DNA of 64,000 nucleotides from Dactylis glomerata (taxonomy: Eukaryota; Streptophyta; Magnoliopsida; Poales; Poaceae). A program made the position numbers and the translations under genes. Location of the stretch: positions 992,001-1,056,000 of the forward strand of contig QXEO01000549.1 in the NCBI GenBank assembly GCA_007115705.1. The letters are read 5' to 3'. Below the pieces are notes generated by a model. The model was not told the origin of the DNA and did no database searches. It was given only the letters and a program-made list of their open reading frames with translations. Of this stretch, positions 34,195 through 45,849 are shown in pieces; positions within the stretch are counted from its first letter, which is position 1, and every line of letters begins with the position of its first letter.

Positions 34195-35036
34195 TGCCAG
34201 AAGGACGTGGTCACCTGAAGGACGCCCGCAGTCCGGAGCCCCTGCTCCAGTGGAGGTGGCAGGGCAGGCGGAAGGTCTGATCCTGTCGACGATGGAGAAG
34301 CGGACGGCTTGAAGAGACGCTCCTCAAAGACGCCGGCAGGTTGTGCCAGGCGATGAGAGGCGCGCTTGGCGATCTCGTCCGCTTCCACATTTTCTCCTCT
34401 TGGGATGTGCTTCAGCTCCAAGCCTTGGAAGCGTTTTTCCATCTTTCGATGCTCCTCAAGATAAGCTGTCATGTGCTCGTCCTTTGGAGTGTAGCTCTTG
34501 TTTGAGAAGTTTACATCCAGCTGTGAGTCTCCCTTGATGACTAGGCGCTTGATGCCCAAAGCATTCGCTGCCCTTAGGCCAGCGAGTAGTCCTTCATACT
34601 CCACGATGTTGTTGGAGACCTTGTGCTCTAGTTTAAAGCAGAGCTGGACGGCGTAGAAGAGCTTGTCCCCAGAGGGAGAGGTAAGGACGGCGCCAGCCCC
34701 CACGCCGGGGAGGTTAAAGGCACCGTCGAAGTGCATGACCCAGAGGCCTGGGGCTTCTTCTCCAGGAAGCGTTGACTCCACCTCTGGAGGCTCATCAGTG
34801 AATGGATCAGTCCATTCGGTGGTGAACTCAGCTAGAGCTTTGCTCTTGATCACCTTGGTGGTTTCGAAGGAGATCACGAAGAGCTGAAGCTCCACGGCCC
34901 ATTCTGCCACCCGTCCAGTGACATTTGGGTTGCGTAGAATGGTCTCCAGGGGACGATCAGTGACCACCTTAATCGGGTGAACCTGGAAGTAGTGACGTAA
35001 TTTCCTTGAAGCGATCAGCAGGGTGTAGAACAGCTT
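34098..35036 (-). pseudogene. Element A RNase H end and second (aRNH-type) RNase H
   Basis: The minus frame continues that of RT after a stop at 35037-35039: KLRHYFQVHPIKVV, then WVMHFDGAFNLPGVGAGAVL (about 34740), VEYEGLLAGLRAA, LVIKGDSQL and ADEIAKRAS. The FDGA, E and GDSQL positions fit an RNase H catalytic set. A second, archaeal-type RNase H after the native one is characteristic of Tat-lineage gypsy elements. The last part (after about 34310) departs from expected sequence, with the frame shift into integrase. Confidence 0.75.
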
Positions 35037-36414
35037 TTAATGCATGGTGTAGCATTCCCGCGCGTCGCATAGCACCGTGCTGACGAAGTACACGGGCTTT
35101 TGCACCTTGGCGGTATCCTCAGGAGTCTTCTCCTCTTGGATTTCAGGAGCGTTGCTCTGAGAGAGCGGCTCGGTCGGCGAAGTTGCAGCGGGTGGCTCCT
35201 CTTTAGGGACAGAAGGAATAACTACCTCTACCTCGTGAGGAGCCCCCGGGCAGGGAGGATCAATTCCCTCTTTGGCGATTACCTTGGTGTCCCGCTCCGC
35301 GACGAGGACAGCGCTTGCAGTTCTCGGGGTTGCTGCGATGTAGAGCAGCAAGGGCTCGCGGAACGTTGGGGCAACCATGATCGGTGGGCTCGTGAAATAC
35401 CTCTTCAGCTCGGCGAAGGCCTTGTCGGCTTCTGGAGTCCACTCGAACTTCCCAGTGCGCTTCATGAGCTTGAAGAAGGGCAAGGCCTTCTCCCCACTCC
35501 TTGCGATGAAGCGCCCTAGGGCTGCCATGCATCCCGCGAGGCATTGCATCTCCTTGAGATTGCGCGGAGGACGCATTTCTTCGATGGCCTTGACTTTGTT
35601 GGGGTTTGCCTCTATCCCGCGATGAGACACGAGGAACCCCAACAACTTTCCCGACGGTACGCCGAAGGTGCACTTGGCGGGGTTGAGCTTAATATTTACC
35701 TTTCTTAGGTTGGCGAAGGTTTCCTCCAAATCCTCGATGAAGGTGTGACTCTCGCGAGTCTTGATGACGATGTCGTCGACGTAGGCTTCCGCATTTCTTC
35801 CCATCTGAGCCCCCAAGGCCTTACGCATGAGCCTTTGGAAGGTGGCTCCTGCGTTCTTCAGGCTGAAGGGCATGCAGACGTAGCAGTACACACCAGAGGG
35901 TGTGATGAAAGCAGTCTTCTCTTCATCCTCCCTTGCCATCTTGATCTGATGATAGCCAGAGAAGGCATCCAAGAAGCAAAGGAGGTCACAACCGGCGGTG
36001 GAGTCGACGATTTGATCTATCCTTGGGAGCGGATAAGGATCCTTGGGATAGGCTTTGTTGAGACTTGTGAAGTCCACGCAGAGGTGCCCACTGTCATTAG
36101 CCTTTGGGACAACCACTGGATTGGCAATCCAGGTGGGGTGCGCTACCTCGCGTATCAACTTAGCCTTCTTCACCTTCTCTATTTCTTGGACGATGAAATC
36201 TTGTTTCTCTTGCGCTTGCTTCCTGGTCTTCTGCTTCACGGGGTGTGCCTGAGGTCACACGGCCAAGTGTTGCTCAATCACCTCCCTGGGAACGTCGGGC
36301 ATATCTGACAGAGTCTAAGCAAACATGTCAGAGTTTGCCCGCAGGAAGGTTTCGAGCGTGCTTTCCTATTTGGGAGAAAGCCCTGCCCCGATGGTGACGA
36401 AGTTCTCACAGCCC
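35037..36414 (-). pseudogene. Element A reverse transcriptase and RNase H, gag and protease deleted
   Basis: The open part 36239-35037 has the gypsy RT order: CVDFTSLNKAYPKDPYPLP, FLDAFSGYHQI, CMPFSLKNAGATFQRLM, YVDD (codons 35772-35783, intact), LNPAKCTFGV and FEWTPEADKAF. An acidic/Pro-rich linker (about residues 325-385) precedes CYTMH and a TAA stop, most simply a CAA to TAA change. Upstream, in-frame remnants (ESTLETFLRANSDMFA, MPDVPREVIEQHLAV) contain three stops, and the sequence meets the PBS directly near 36411, so gag and protease are gone. Confidence 0.85.
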
Positions 36415-36430
36415 CCTACCTGGCGCACCA
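36412..36430 (-). other. Element A primer-binding site
   Basis: On the minus strand TGGTGCGCCAGGTAGGGGG begins 2 bp after the right LTR. Its position directly inside the LTR and its pattern match the tRNA primer sites of grass gypsy elements. The tRNA identity was not established. Confidence 0.7.
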
Positions 36431-36432
36431 AA

Positions 36433-37338
36433 TGTTGATGGATTTCGTGTCGCAAGAACACGGGGTACCACGTGACGGACACAAAGATTCGAACGCAGGG
36501 GGCTGAACGTGGGAGATCTTGGATTGCAATGAAACACGGTGACGGAAGGCTCGAGTCGTCGAACGCACAACGCACTGCAGAGAGAGACGCCGAGCTTTAC
36601 CCAAGTTTAGGGACCTCGTGGTGAGGTAAAACCCCTACTTCCTGCCTTCTTGTATTAAGACGCGATACCTCGCGAGGAGTACAAGGTCTTGGTTACAGAG
36701 CTCTAACTGGCCGGAGGTAGAAGAACCCACTAAGCCTAGCTAGGAGCCCGAAGATGAAGATCCCATCCCCTCTAAGGGGTGGCCTCCCCTCCTTTTATAA
36801 CGCCAAGGTCCTCCTTCCCCTTATCATCTTGGGGAAGGGGTTGCCACACACGACCAAGGAGGGAGGACAGCTATAGTCTTGATTCTTCCGTGGACATAGT
36901 CTTCGTAGAGTGGTGGTGCCGGTCCACCAGAGTGGGTGGAGGAAGCTGACGTCTTCCTCTGGTGCCCTGCACCATCCACGCTATTTTTAGGGGGTGGCCA
37001 ACAACCACTGTGCCGCTTTATGCAGGCATAGCGAAAGTTGGTCTCCTCCCTGTCGGGGGTAGCGTGGGCGGTAAGTGATCTTCTGCCCTTATCTTCTTGC
37101 TCAGCATGGAAACGTGCCGAGCTGATGTGGACGTGGTCCCTCCCCTCATGAGAAACAGCTCATGAGGAGGCCTTCTGGCCCTTGGTAGTTTTAGCCGTCG
37201 TTCTCCTCGTGAGGCGCCTCCTCATGAGGGTCTTCTCCGCTGGCTTTGGTTGTCGTTCCACCCCTGGGCCGAAGCTGGGCCGTTGAAGGGGCCCAGGAGT
37301 AGGTGGACCGGGATACCCCAGTATCCAGAACACCGACA
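36433..37338 (-). repeat. Element A 5' LTR (right)
   Basis: 906 bp, TGTTGATGG...CACCGACA, where the left LTR has TGTCGATGG. A minus-strand TATA lies at about 36789-36798. It is followed by the TSD copy AGAAA at 37339. Confidence 0.9.
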
Positions 37339-37343
37339 AGAAA

Positions 37344-38782
37344 AGCTACACAGGAAATATTATCGGAATTGGACGAAACAAAAGCCAAACCTTGTATTTT
37401 TCCTGAAGCGTCACGAAGTCTGAAGATGAGACAGAGGGGGGCCAGGAGCTAGGCTCACCCTAGGGCGGCGCGGCCCAGCCCCTGGCCGCGCCACCAGGGC
37501 GTGAGACCAACTGGTCCACCCTCTGACGCCCCCTTTCACCTATATATTCCCCTTGACGGGAATAACCTAGGGGACGGATCGCTTTTTCTCGAAACATACT
37601 GCAAGCCGCCGCCATCTTCGTCGCAAGATCGGGAGGATCCAAGAGCTCTTCTCGGCACCCTGCCGGAGGCCTTCTCCACCACCATGGTCACCTCCGGAGT
37701 GATGTGTGAGTAGTCTACCTTGGACTATGAGTCCATAGCAGTAGCTAGATGGTCGTCTCCTCCACCATGTGCTTCATGTTTAGATCTTGTGAGCTGCCCT
37801 ACATGATCAAGATCATCTTTGTGTAATTCTACATGTTGTGTTTGTTGGGATCCGATGAGTATTGGTACTATGTTAAGTTGATGTGCTGAATTATTATCTT
37901 TATGTTATCTCTATGTTATTTATGATCTTGCATGCTCTCCGTTGCTAGTAGATATCTTGGCTGAGTAGATGCTAGTGACTCCAAGAGGGAGTATTTATGC
38001 TCGATAGTTGGGTTCATGCCTCTAGTAATCTGGAGGAGTGACAAAAACCTCTAAGGTTGTAGATGTGTTGTTGCCACTAGGGAGAAAACAACATTCTTGT
38101 GTCCAAGACATTTGCTTTGTTTACTTTACGCAATTTTCTTAATGCAATTATCCGTTGTTCGCAACTTAATACCCAATGTTTGCTCAGATGACATTCAGAG
38201 GGTGGATTATTAGTCATAGATGCAGTTGGATTACGGTCTATGTATTTTGTCGTAATGCCCAGAGTGAATCTCATAGTGATCCTCGTGACATATGTACGTT
38301 ATCTTTACTCTATCAATTGCCCAACTGTAATTTGTTTAACCAGCATATTGTTATTTATCTTATGGAGAGACACCACTAGTGAACTGTGGACCCCGGTCCA
38401 ATTTCCTTTACATTGCTATTACTGTTTACTATTTACCGGCTTATTTACATTCCTGCATACTATTACCTATTACCACTCGATACGCGCAATCCTTTGTTTA
38501 CAGCAATCCGGTGAGATTGACAACCTCATCATAAGTTGGGGCAAAGTTCTTGGTTGTGTTGTGTGCAGGTTCCATGTTGCTGCTGGTGCAAAGCAAAGCC
38601 CTAGACAAGGCGCCACATAAATTGTCCGGAGCTATCGCGAAGCTAGCAAGCATCACCTTTTGAAGTTTGGCTTTCGCCTACCTGTTCGATAAACCTTGGT
38701 TTCACAACTGAGGGAAACTTGATGTTGTTCTCATCATACCTTCCTCTTGGGTTTCCCAACTGGGTGCTACATCGCACCATCA
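37344..38782 (+). repeat. Element C 5' LTR, second part
   Basis: Continues the 5' LTR after element A (AGCTACACAGG) and ends in CACCATCA. It carries a plus-strand TATA region (CTATATATTCCCC, about 37541-37553). It aligns throughout with 57365-58820. Confidence 0.9.
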
Positions 38783-38792
38783 AGCATTTTTC

Positions 38793-38811
38793 TAGCACCG
38801 TTGCCGGGGAG
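38793..38811 (+). other. Element C primer-binding site (tRNA-Asp type, degenerate)
   Basis: TAGCACCGTTGCCGGGGAG follows the 5' LTR after 10 bp. It matches the tRNA-Asp-type site (TGGCGCCGTTGCCGGGG) of Athila-lineage elements, with two mismatches at its start. Confidence 0.6.
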
Positions 38812-38972
38812 AAAGAAGATTTCTGCAAGGGGAGTCTCTCACGCTCAATCTTTTACTTTGTTTTTGTTTTGCTTTACTTTATTTTTGCTTGCATCATTTT
38901 ATCAAAAATACAAAAAAATTTAGTTCCCTTATAGTTGTTACTTTTACTTGTTTGCTTTTTAGTCTTGCTAGA

Positions 38973-39692
38973 ATGAGTAATCCTGAAGTTGAGGTTCGTA
39001 CTTTTAAGCAACAAGGGGGAGAGAGTTTGAAAGATGCTTGGTACCGAATTAGCAATGCTCATCATAGGTGTAGAAAGAAGCATTCTACCATGATCCTCCT
39101 TAGAAATTTTTATGTTGGTATATCTAGTTGGAATAGGTACGTTCTTGATACTCATGCAGGAGGTAATTTTCTGGGTACTCCAGCTTTGGAAGCATGCACT
39201 TTAATTGAAAGTTTGGTGGGAATACCACCTATCCATGTTGTTAAAACTGAGGTCACTTTGGATGAAGTTTTAGAAAAACTTAGCTCTTTAGAAAAGAGTT
39301 TTCCGAATATTCTTGATAACGCTAGCCAGGTCAATGAATCGATAGAAAGTATCGGTAAGAGAATCACTATTTTAGACTCTAGCACTACTCATGATAGTCA
39401 AAACTTTAGGATTGGTAAACTAGAAGAGTCTATGGAAACTTTAAGTTCAATTTTCTCTTCTCTTAAATTTAAAAAGGAGAGAGCTTTTGTTGGAAAAGAG
39501 CAAAAATTTATGTATGTTCCCAAGGTGTCTGTGCCTAAGCACCAGCATGTTTTTAAGATTGGTAAGACTTTTAGTTCAACTAAGAGTGACTTGCAGGTTG
39601 AATCATCTTCGAGAACTTCTAAAGTGCCTAGTGTGGTAAGTGGTGCTCTTGAGGAAACAGTTGATCTTAATGCCTCATTTGATAATACTTGA
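38973..39692 (+). CDS. Element C gag-like protein
   Basis: 239 residues from ATG 38973 (MSNPEVEVRTFKQQGGESLK) to TGA. The first 100 residues resemble a retrotransposon gag core: LKDAWYRISNAHHRC, ILLRNFYVGISSWNRYVLDT, GGNFLGTPALEACTLIESLV. The next part is predicted coiled coil (LDEVLEKLSSLEKSF to LEESMETLSSIFSSL). The tail is Ser/Val-rich. There is no CCHC zinc knuckle and no protease motif. The frame is open in this copy even though the element is old, although gag alone cannot move the element. Particles would need pol from a related autonomous element. Confidence 0.7.
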   Translation: MSNPEVEVRTFKQQGGESLKDAWYRISNAHHRCRKKHSTMILLRNFYVGISSWNRYVLDTHAGGNFLGTPALEACTLIESLVGIPPIHVVKTEVTLDEVLEKLSSLEKSFPNILDNASQVNESIESIGKRITILDSSTTHDSQNFRIGKLEESMETLSSIFSSLKFKKERAFVGKEQKFMYVPKVSVPKHQHVFKIGKTFSSTKSDLQVESSSRTSKVPSVVSGALEETVDLNASFDNT

Positions 39693-41188
39693 TTTCCACT
39701 TTCTGCGCCTAGCTCAAAGGCGTTAAAGAAAAGCACTCTTGGGAGATAACCCAATGTTTTCTTTTCAGTACTTTTTCTTTTATTTGAGTATTGAAAGTTA
39801 TTACTATAGTAATGACCTCTCCTTATCCTTTTTATTTTGTTGTTGTGCCAAGAAGAACATCTAATTTGAGGGAGGTAAGATTTGGGGAAGTTGCTGCCCT
39901 GAAACAGATTTCTGCGCTGCAACGTAAACATTCGTGAAAATTCTCAGTATATCTTTTTGATCTGCGATTTCTTGTGCATATGCCCCAGGTTATATCCAAA
40001 CTTTCATTAGTTTTGCACTTTTGGATTTGAGCAACAGAAGGTCCTCGAAAAAATCGACCTTTGACAGCTGTTCTATTTTGATAGATTTCTGCCACTATTT
40101 GTGTTCGCCTCTCGATCGCTTTCTTTTTGAGTTCTTTTGATCACGGAACTTTTGTGGAAGTTGCTACAGTAGTATATGCTTTATATGTGGTGTATTTGAG
40201 TTTGAAATTGAACCAAAAAGGGTTGATTTACTATTATGTTTATGCTAACGTTGCTAATAGAATTGTGTGAAGTTTTGTATGAAGGAAGTTTTCAAGTATA
40301 GGGAATGGAGAGTGATGAGATGAGATAAAGAATGGACAAAAGCTCAAGCTTGGGGATGCCCATGTCACCCCAAGAAATATCCAAGAGGTACAAGCGTCAA
40401 AGCTCGGGGATGCCCCCGAGGCACCCCTTCTTCATCGGCAAAAATCAGGTCACCTTTCAACACACTATATTTTTATTGCTTCATATTCTATGTGTTTTTT
40501 TTGGAGCGTCTTTACTTTTGCTTTCAGTTTTCTTTAGTTTTGTTTGTTGCAATAAATGGTTGGACCCCAGCAAATTTCTTTTGGAGGAGACGCACTCCGG
40601 TTTTTATTTGCCAAGAACACTCTATTTTTCACTCTTATCGTTCAACGAGTGTTCTCTTTTTTTAGAACTGCGTTTAGCTTTTGTTTTTTGCCTTGATTTT
40701 TGTTCAGATCTTGTTATATCTTTGCATCAAGGTGTATTTGGAACTCTGGTCTATGTTGGTTTTCATCAAAAGAGTTGTTTCAAAAAGGTTTGAATGGTGT
40801 TGGAAAAGAGAAAAAAGTTTCATGCAAAAAGTGGTACAAAAAGGAGCTTGTTTAGACTGCGGCTTAGACTTTTGCATGCCATGCTTGCTGTCGTTTTGAT
40901 AGTATGCTTAGTAGTTTTTGATGTAGCATGACTTGTATCAAATGACTGAGATTGCTTAATGCGCCTTTGAAAAAAATCATGCGTTGTTTTTATTATATGG
41001 AAGCATTTATTTAGTTTTCTCCTTGATGCTTTATTTGGGTTGACTTGGCGCATGCTTACAACATGTTTGACTCTAACAAGTTGCCATAAGCCTCTATGAT
41101 CATTTGGTTTTTGACTTGTGATGCCACTTTATGCTTTTTTTAATGATGTTTTGTCGCTATGCATGATTATGGCCGTGATTGCTCTCTT
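39693..41188. other. Element C internal non-coding region, left of B
   Basis: No pol motifs in any frame. It holds GCCTAGCTCAAAGGCG and GGGAGATAACCCAA just after gag, and two copies of AGCTYGGGGATGCCC (about 40347 and 40402). Short ORFs (for example 40332-40793) are T-rich and not recognisable. Confidence 0.55.
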
Positions 41189-41193
41189 AGTTG

Positions 41194-42122
41194 TGTCGGG
41201 GGGATGACCCCCGGTAGGGTCAAGAGGCTGGAAAGTTACAAAGAGTAAGGTTGACTTTATGTCGGTTGACCTAGATGGGGTCTGGCCGGAATAAAGGAGA
41301 GTCGGCCAGACCGGCATATAAGTGTATCCCGGTGGCAGTATAGATATGCCGGATCAACCGGGATACTAACTGAGGAGTGCCGGCATATGCTTAGATATGC
41401 CGGCCTACCTATTTGATGTGTTGTGCAGGAGCAGGGGAGGCCGGATTACCCGTCCTTCATGGGCCGTTGGTCCGGCATATAAGTCCGGTATATGGCCAAC
41501 GGTCGTATCCGGGTTACATGAGTCAACCAAGGCGACACATCCCTACGATCAAGGAAAGGTTCAGTTCAGCATGGAGGAAGATCGTGTTGACAGGGTGCAC
41601 AGTGGTGGTCTACCTACCCTCACTGTGCACAAGTACAGAGCTTACCTCACAGTGGTAAGGTCACAGTCGTGGAAGTACAAGGTACAACAAGGGTGAGTCC
41701 CATCGAGAGCAATCAGGGTGAAAGTCAAGGGCTTCTGCCCTCGTCAGCTTGCCCTATCTGGAGTGTAGTTGGTGTCTCCTGGTCTTAGGTGACCGTTGTA
41801 ACCCTGGCCACCACTATATAAGGTGGCACAGGGAGCCCTAGTAAAGGGTTGGTCACTCTGTGTTCCTACACTTAGCAGTTCATCTTCCTCCTCTAGACAT
41901 AGAGCTTGGAAGCACCATTGTTATATACTCCATCGATCCAAATATATAACCAGTAGAGCAGGAGTAGGGGTGTTATCTCCTTACGAGAGCCCCGAACCTG
42001 GGTAGATCTGTGTTCCTTTCTGTCGTGCTTTTCAGCTCGTTCCCCTCTCCCGAATCCTCCAGCATCTAGTTCGGCCCCCATTTAAGCCATCCCATGGCAT
42101 ATGTTGTTTCACCACGACGACA
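41194..42122 (+). repeat. Element B 5' LTR
   Basis: 929 bp. It has a TATA box at 41815-41821 (CTATATAAGGTGG). By hand count it differs from the 3' LTR at about 13 positions with no indel. Confidence 0.95.
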
Positions 42123-42124
42123 TT

Positions 42125-42141
42125 TGATGCCCACCGTGGGG
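42125..42141 (+). other. Element B primer-binding site
   Basis: TGATGCCCACCGTGGGG lies 2 bp inside the 5' LTR. It resembles the TGGCGCCCACCGTGGGG site common in grass Tat-like elements, with two differences (TGAT for TGGC). The tRNA identity was not established. Confidence 0.65.
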
Positions 42142-42306
42142 CAGATCGATATGCTGTGCGGAGTGTTTATTCGGACGGGGTCCATGATAGCAGCTTTGGG
42201 AGTGCGCGTGGTCTCTGGCCTCGTCCAGAGGCTAGGCTCGCTCAGCTTCGTCAGTGACAACGTTGGGTATCTCGGCGGCCGACCGTTCCCCAGGGATGGC
42301 CGGATC

Positions 42307-43803
42307 ATGTCTTTCGGTTCCCACGAGGTGTACGTGGGGACTGAGAGAGTTTGCAGGGAAGAGGTACTGGTGGCGGCGGATCCTCCGTCACATCGGCTGG
42401 CTCACGCTGGGCGTAGCGCTCGCTCAGTAGAGTCGGCCGAGGTAATGATGGCCGGCACATCAGTGCCGCCGGCAGATGGTGCCGGCAAAGCAGCAGCAGC
42501 AGGAGATACTCCACCGGAGCCGCCGAAGGCCAAGAGGTTGGCACGTCCTCCGTTGGAGCGTGTCGAGAACCTGGCCGGCGCTTCCGCTGTGCCGACAAAG
42601 GGTCAGGTACTTCTTCCCATCATCGATCGGCTTCTCGAGCCGGTGCGATCCGGCGATGATCCGGAGCAGACAAGGGAGGTCCTGGAGGGATCTCGTCAGG
42701 CCCTCATCGACGAGGCCCTGGCCATGCATCAGGAACGCCAACGGTTTAACCGGCAACTCCGTGAGTATGAGGCTGCCCATGGTTTTACTCCTGTGGTAAC
42801 CCGGCCTAGCCGGATAGATGAGATTAGAACTAGAGGTAGAGATCTTAACACTGAGCTAGGTAAAGATACTAGAGCTAAGAGTCATACTGCAACTAGCACT
42901 GTGCCTAAGGTAGTCTATAGCTCACAAGCGAAGAATCTTAGAGCAGCAGCAGAGGTAGCTAAGGACTTATCTAATTTGTCCGGCGAAGCACTACATGAGC
43001 AGCAAGCCCGGCTTAACCATCTTTTGTCTGAAGCTACCAAGCAGCAGGAGGCCTTTAAGAAGGCAAACCCAGGTGCCGGGGCATCCCAGTACGTTGCGTC
43101 GGTGGGAGGTGCCGGCGCAAGGTCGAGGGGCGAAGCTTCGTCCCCGCATCCAAGCGCCCGGCGTGCCGGAAGTGTGACTTCTGGCCACCGGGACAAGCAG
43201 ATCCAGGTGTATGATCCGGCAATCGCCGGAAAGCAAGCAATAGTTCAGAAGAGTGCCGGCCAAGTTGACAAGTATGTCGGCAGCAAGAAGGCTGGCCAGA
43301 ATGTGCCGGCCGGGCAAGGAGCAGTGTCGGCCGGTGGAGGCCGGAGTAATAGTGCTGCTCGGCGTCAGCAGCAAGTTGCCGGAGGTGCAGCACAGCAACA
43401 AGGTGCAGGTCAGCCGAGACATCGGGAAGATGATGGTAATTCTACCCTTGTCAGGGCGGGATATCAGCAGCAGCACCAGCAAGGCCGGCAAAATGAGCAG
43501 TGTCAGCCGGAACAGCAGCAGGAAAAAATGATCGCGGGCCCAATTGCGTCCCGGCTTGGACCTCGGATCCTATGCTGCTGTTTCAAGCTGGACAGGATTC
43601 ACCAGTCAGAGTTGGTGGAGAGGCAAGGAGCTCCGGGTCCTATGTGCTTTGGACCCCGGATTATGGGTGAGCTGGTACCCTATTACTTCCAGCTCGCGCG
43701 TGGCGCGAGGACATATAACGGTAGTACAAAGCCGGAAGATTGGTTGGAGGACTACTCCACTGCAGTAAACATTGCCGGAGGAAACCTCAGATGGGAGGTA
43801 TGA
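42307..43803 (+). pseudogene. Element B gag, N-terminal part (ends at an in-frame stop)
   Basis: The open frame begins inside the LTR at 42094; ATG 42307 (MSFGSHEVYV) or 42447 (MMAGTSVPP) are better gag starts. It contains an Ala/Pro-rich segment, a helical stretch (LREYEAAHGFTPVV, LRAAAEVAKDLSNLSGEALH) and a Gln/Gly-rich region. The gag core begins at about 43700 (FQLARGARTYNGSTKPEDWL). The TGA at 43801-43803 sits between NLRWEV and YVPQMLEGPARIW in the middle of that core and most simply arose from CGA. The same frame continues beyond it. Confidence 0.8.
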
Positions 43804-43806
43804 TAT

Positions 43807-45666
43807 GTGCCGCAAATGCTAGAAGGACCAGCCAGGATATGGCTGAATAATCTGCCGGCCGGAAGTATCAATGGCTGGGTTGATTTCGAAGAGCAGTTTG
43901 TGTCAAACTTCACTAGTGCATACAAGAGGCCGAACCGTCCTCAGCAGCTGGCTAACTGCCGGCAAGGAGTGAATGAGTCCGACCGTGACTATCTGACCAG
44001 GTGGTGCACATTGCGCAATTCCTGCGAGGGAGTTGTGGAGCAGCAGGCCATCATGTGGTTCGCTCATGGGTGCCGGCATGGCACCATGTTGTGGCAAAAG
44101 CTTCAGAGGGAAATGCTGGCCACGTTGGCCGAGACAATCAAGATTGCCGATAGTTATGCTCTGGGAGATCCCATGCAGCCCACCCTTGATTCACAAGGAC
44201 AGGGGCAGACCCAGCGGAACAATAGCAACACCGGGAGACCGGGGCAGTTCTATCGCCCGGATAACCGGAACAAGAGGAGAGATGAGCGGCCAGATTTTCG
44301 GTATGGAACGGCACAAGTAGCAGCTGTGGAGGAAGAGCAAGAGGGCGCCGGCAGTAGCCAACGCCCGAGATATGAGGGCTATCAGCAGCCTCAGCAGCAG
44401 CAACAGCAGCAACAACCGCAGCAGCAGCCTCTCCCCTTCCAGGAAAAGAATGTCTGGATCAATAAGAATGCCGGCGGAGCCGACCGTCAGAAGAAGCAGT
44501 GGCCGAAGTATACAGTGGGTCTGGCCATGGACAAGCCTTGTGTGTTTCACACGTTCCAGCCGGGTAAGCCGGCAAATCATTTGACGAGAAACTGTTCATG
44601 GCTGGACGACATACTAGCAGGTCGTGCAGGTCCCTGGGGACCGGCTAGACCATCTGTCCCGGCAGCTCCAGCGCCGTTGACAGGTGCCAATACAGTTGCA
44701 GTCCCGCCCAGGCCGGTTAATCCCGGGAATCAGACCAATGCCGGTAATGCCGGCATAAATCAAGTAGATCAGAACTATAATCCGGAATATAGTGCCGGAG
44801 GCCCAGGAGTGGGCCGAAATGAGTTCAAGGAGCATGATCAGAGCTACATGGTCTTTGAGACCGAAAGAACAGACAAGCTGAGCTTGTACCGGCGGTGTTT
44901 GGAGGTAAACGCCGTTATGTCGGCAGTTCCGAAGCTGATGCATTGGTCTGACCAGGCCATTGGCTGGGACAGGGCAGATCATCCCAGGATCATGCCAAAC
45001 CCCGGCGGGTATGCGCTAGTAATGGATCCGACATTCGTTGGGCCGGCTAATAACGTGAGGTTCAGCAAGGTCCTCATTGACAATGGAAGCAGCATCAACA
45101 TCATGTATCGGGATACGATGCAGAAGCTGGGAATCAAGGAGAATATGCTGGAGCCAAGCAAGACTACATTCCACGGCATTGTGCCGGGACTTTCCTGTGC
45201 GCCGATGGGCAAGATCCGGATGGATGTCATGTTTGGCAACCGGGATAACTGCAGGGTAGAGAACCCCATGTTTGAGGTGGTGGATCTGGAAAGCCCCTAC
45301 CATGCTCTGCTGGGTAGGCCGGCACTAGCGAAGTTCATGGCCTCTACGCATGTGGCGTATCTGAAGATGAAGATACCAGGGCCCAAGGGAGTGATCACCA
45401 TCATTGGTGATTACAAGCGCTCGATGGCATGTGCAACAGCCGGGTCTAACCTGGCCGAGACTCTGATCATTGCAGAGGAAAGGAAGAGGCTCAAGCGAGC
45501 AGTGGAAATTGCTGAGACGGTCGTGGCCGGCAAATCTATGCCAGGCATGATGAACCCAGGTGGCAGTGCTTCTTTTCAAGTGGGCAAGGAAGTCAAAAAG
45601 GTGCCTCTAGATGAAGTTTTCCCGGAGCGCCATGCCCTCATCGGGGCAGGTATGGACCCCAAATAG
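43807..45666 (+). pseudogene. Element B gag C-terminal part and protease
   Basis: Continues the frame of the previous segment: PARIWLNNLPAGSI, WVDFEEQFVSNFTSAYKR and YLTRWCTLRNSC (retrotransposon gag core), then a poly-Gln tract encoded by CAG/CAA repeats (44383-44434). Aspartic protease follows: FSKVLIDNGSSINIMY (about 45061-45108), with DNG where DTG/DSG is common, and YHALLGRPAL (about 45298). The segment ends at TAG 45664-45666 (DPK*ESELTSF), most simply from CAG. A second stop in the linker to RT (TAG at 45799-45801, KPVK*PLRR) is also CAG-like. Confidence 0.85.
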
Positions 45667-45849
45667 GAAAGCGAGCTCACCAGCTTCCTCCGTGAGAATC
45701 GGGATATCTTTGCATGGTCTACATCAGACCTGCAAGGTGTGCCGAGGGAGCTGGCTGAGCACGCACTGCATGTAAGGCCGGATGCTAAGCCGGTAAAGTA
45801 GCCGCTCCGGCGGAATGCGGATGATAGGAGGAAGGCAACATGGGAGGAA

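Larger units (their letters stand above)
29728..37338 (-). mobile_element. Element A: Tat-like gypsy retrotransposon lacking gag, minus orientation
   Basis: LTRs (TGTCGATGG...CACCGACA) at 29728-30632 and 36433-37338, TSD AGAAA at 29723-29727 and 37339-37343. The PBS lies at 36412-36430 on the minus strand, so the 5' LTR is the right one. Internally it has, on the minus strand, RT, RNase H, a second RNase H and integrase (broken), then on the plus strand an AT-hook/B3-like ORF next to the left LTR. An extra antisense ORF between pol and the 3' LTR is a known trait of the Tat lineage. Confidence 0.9.
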
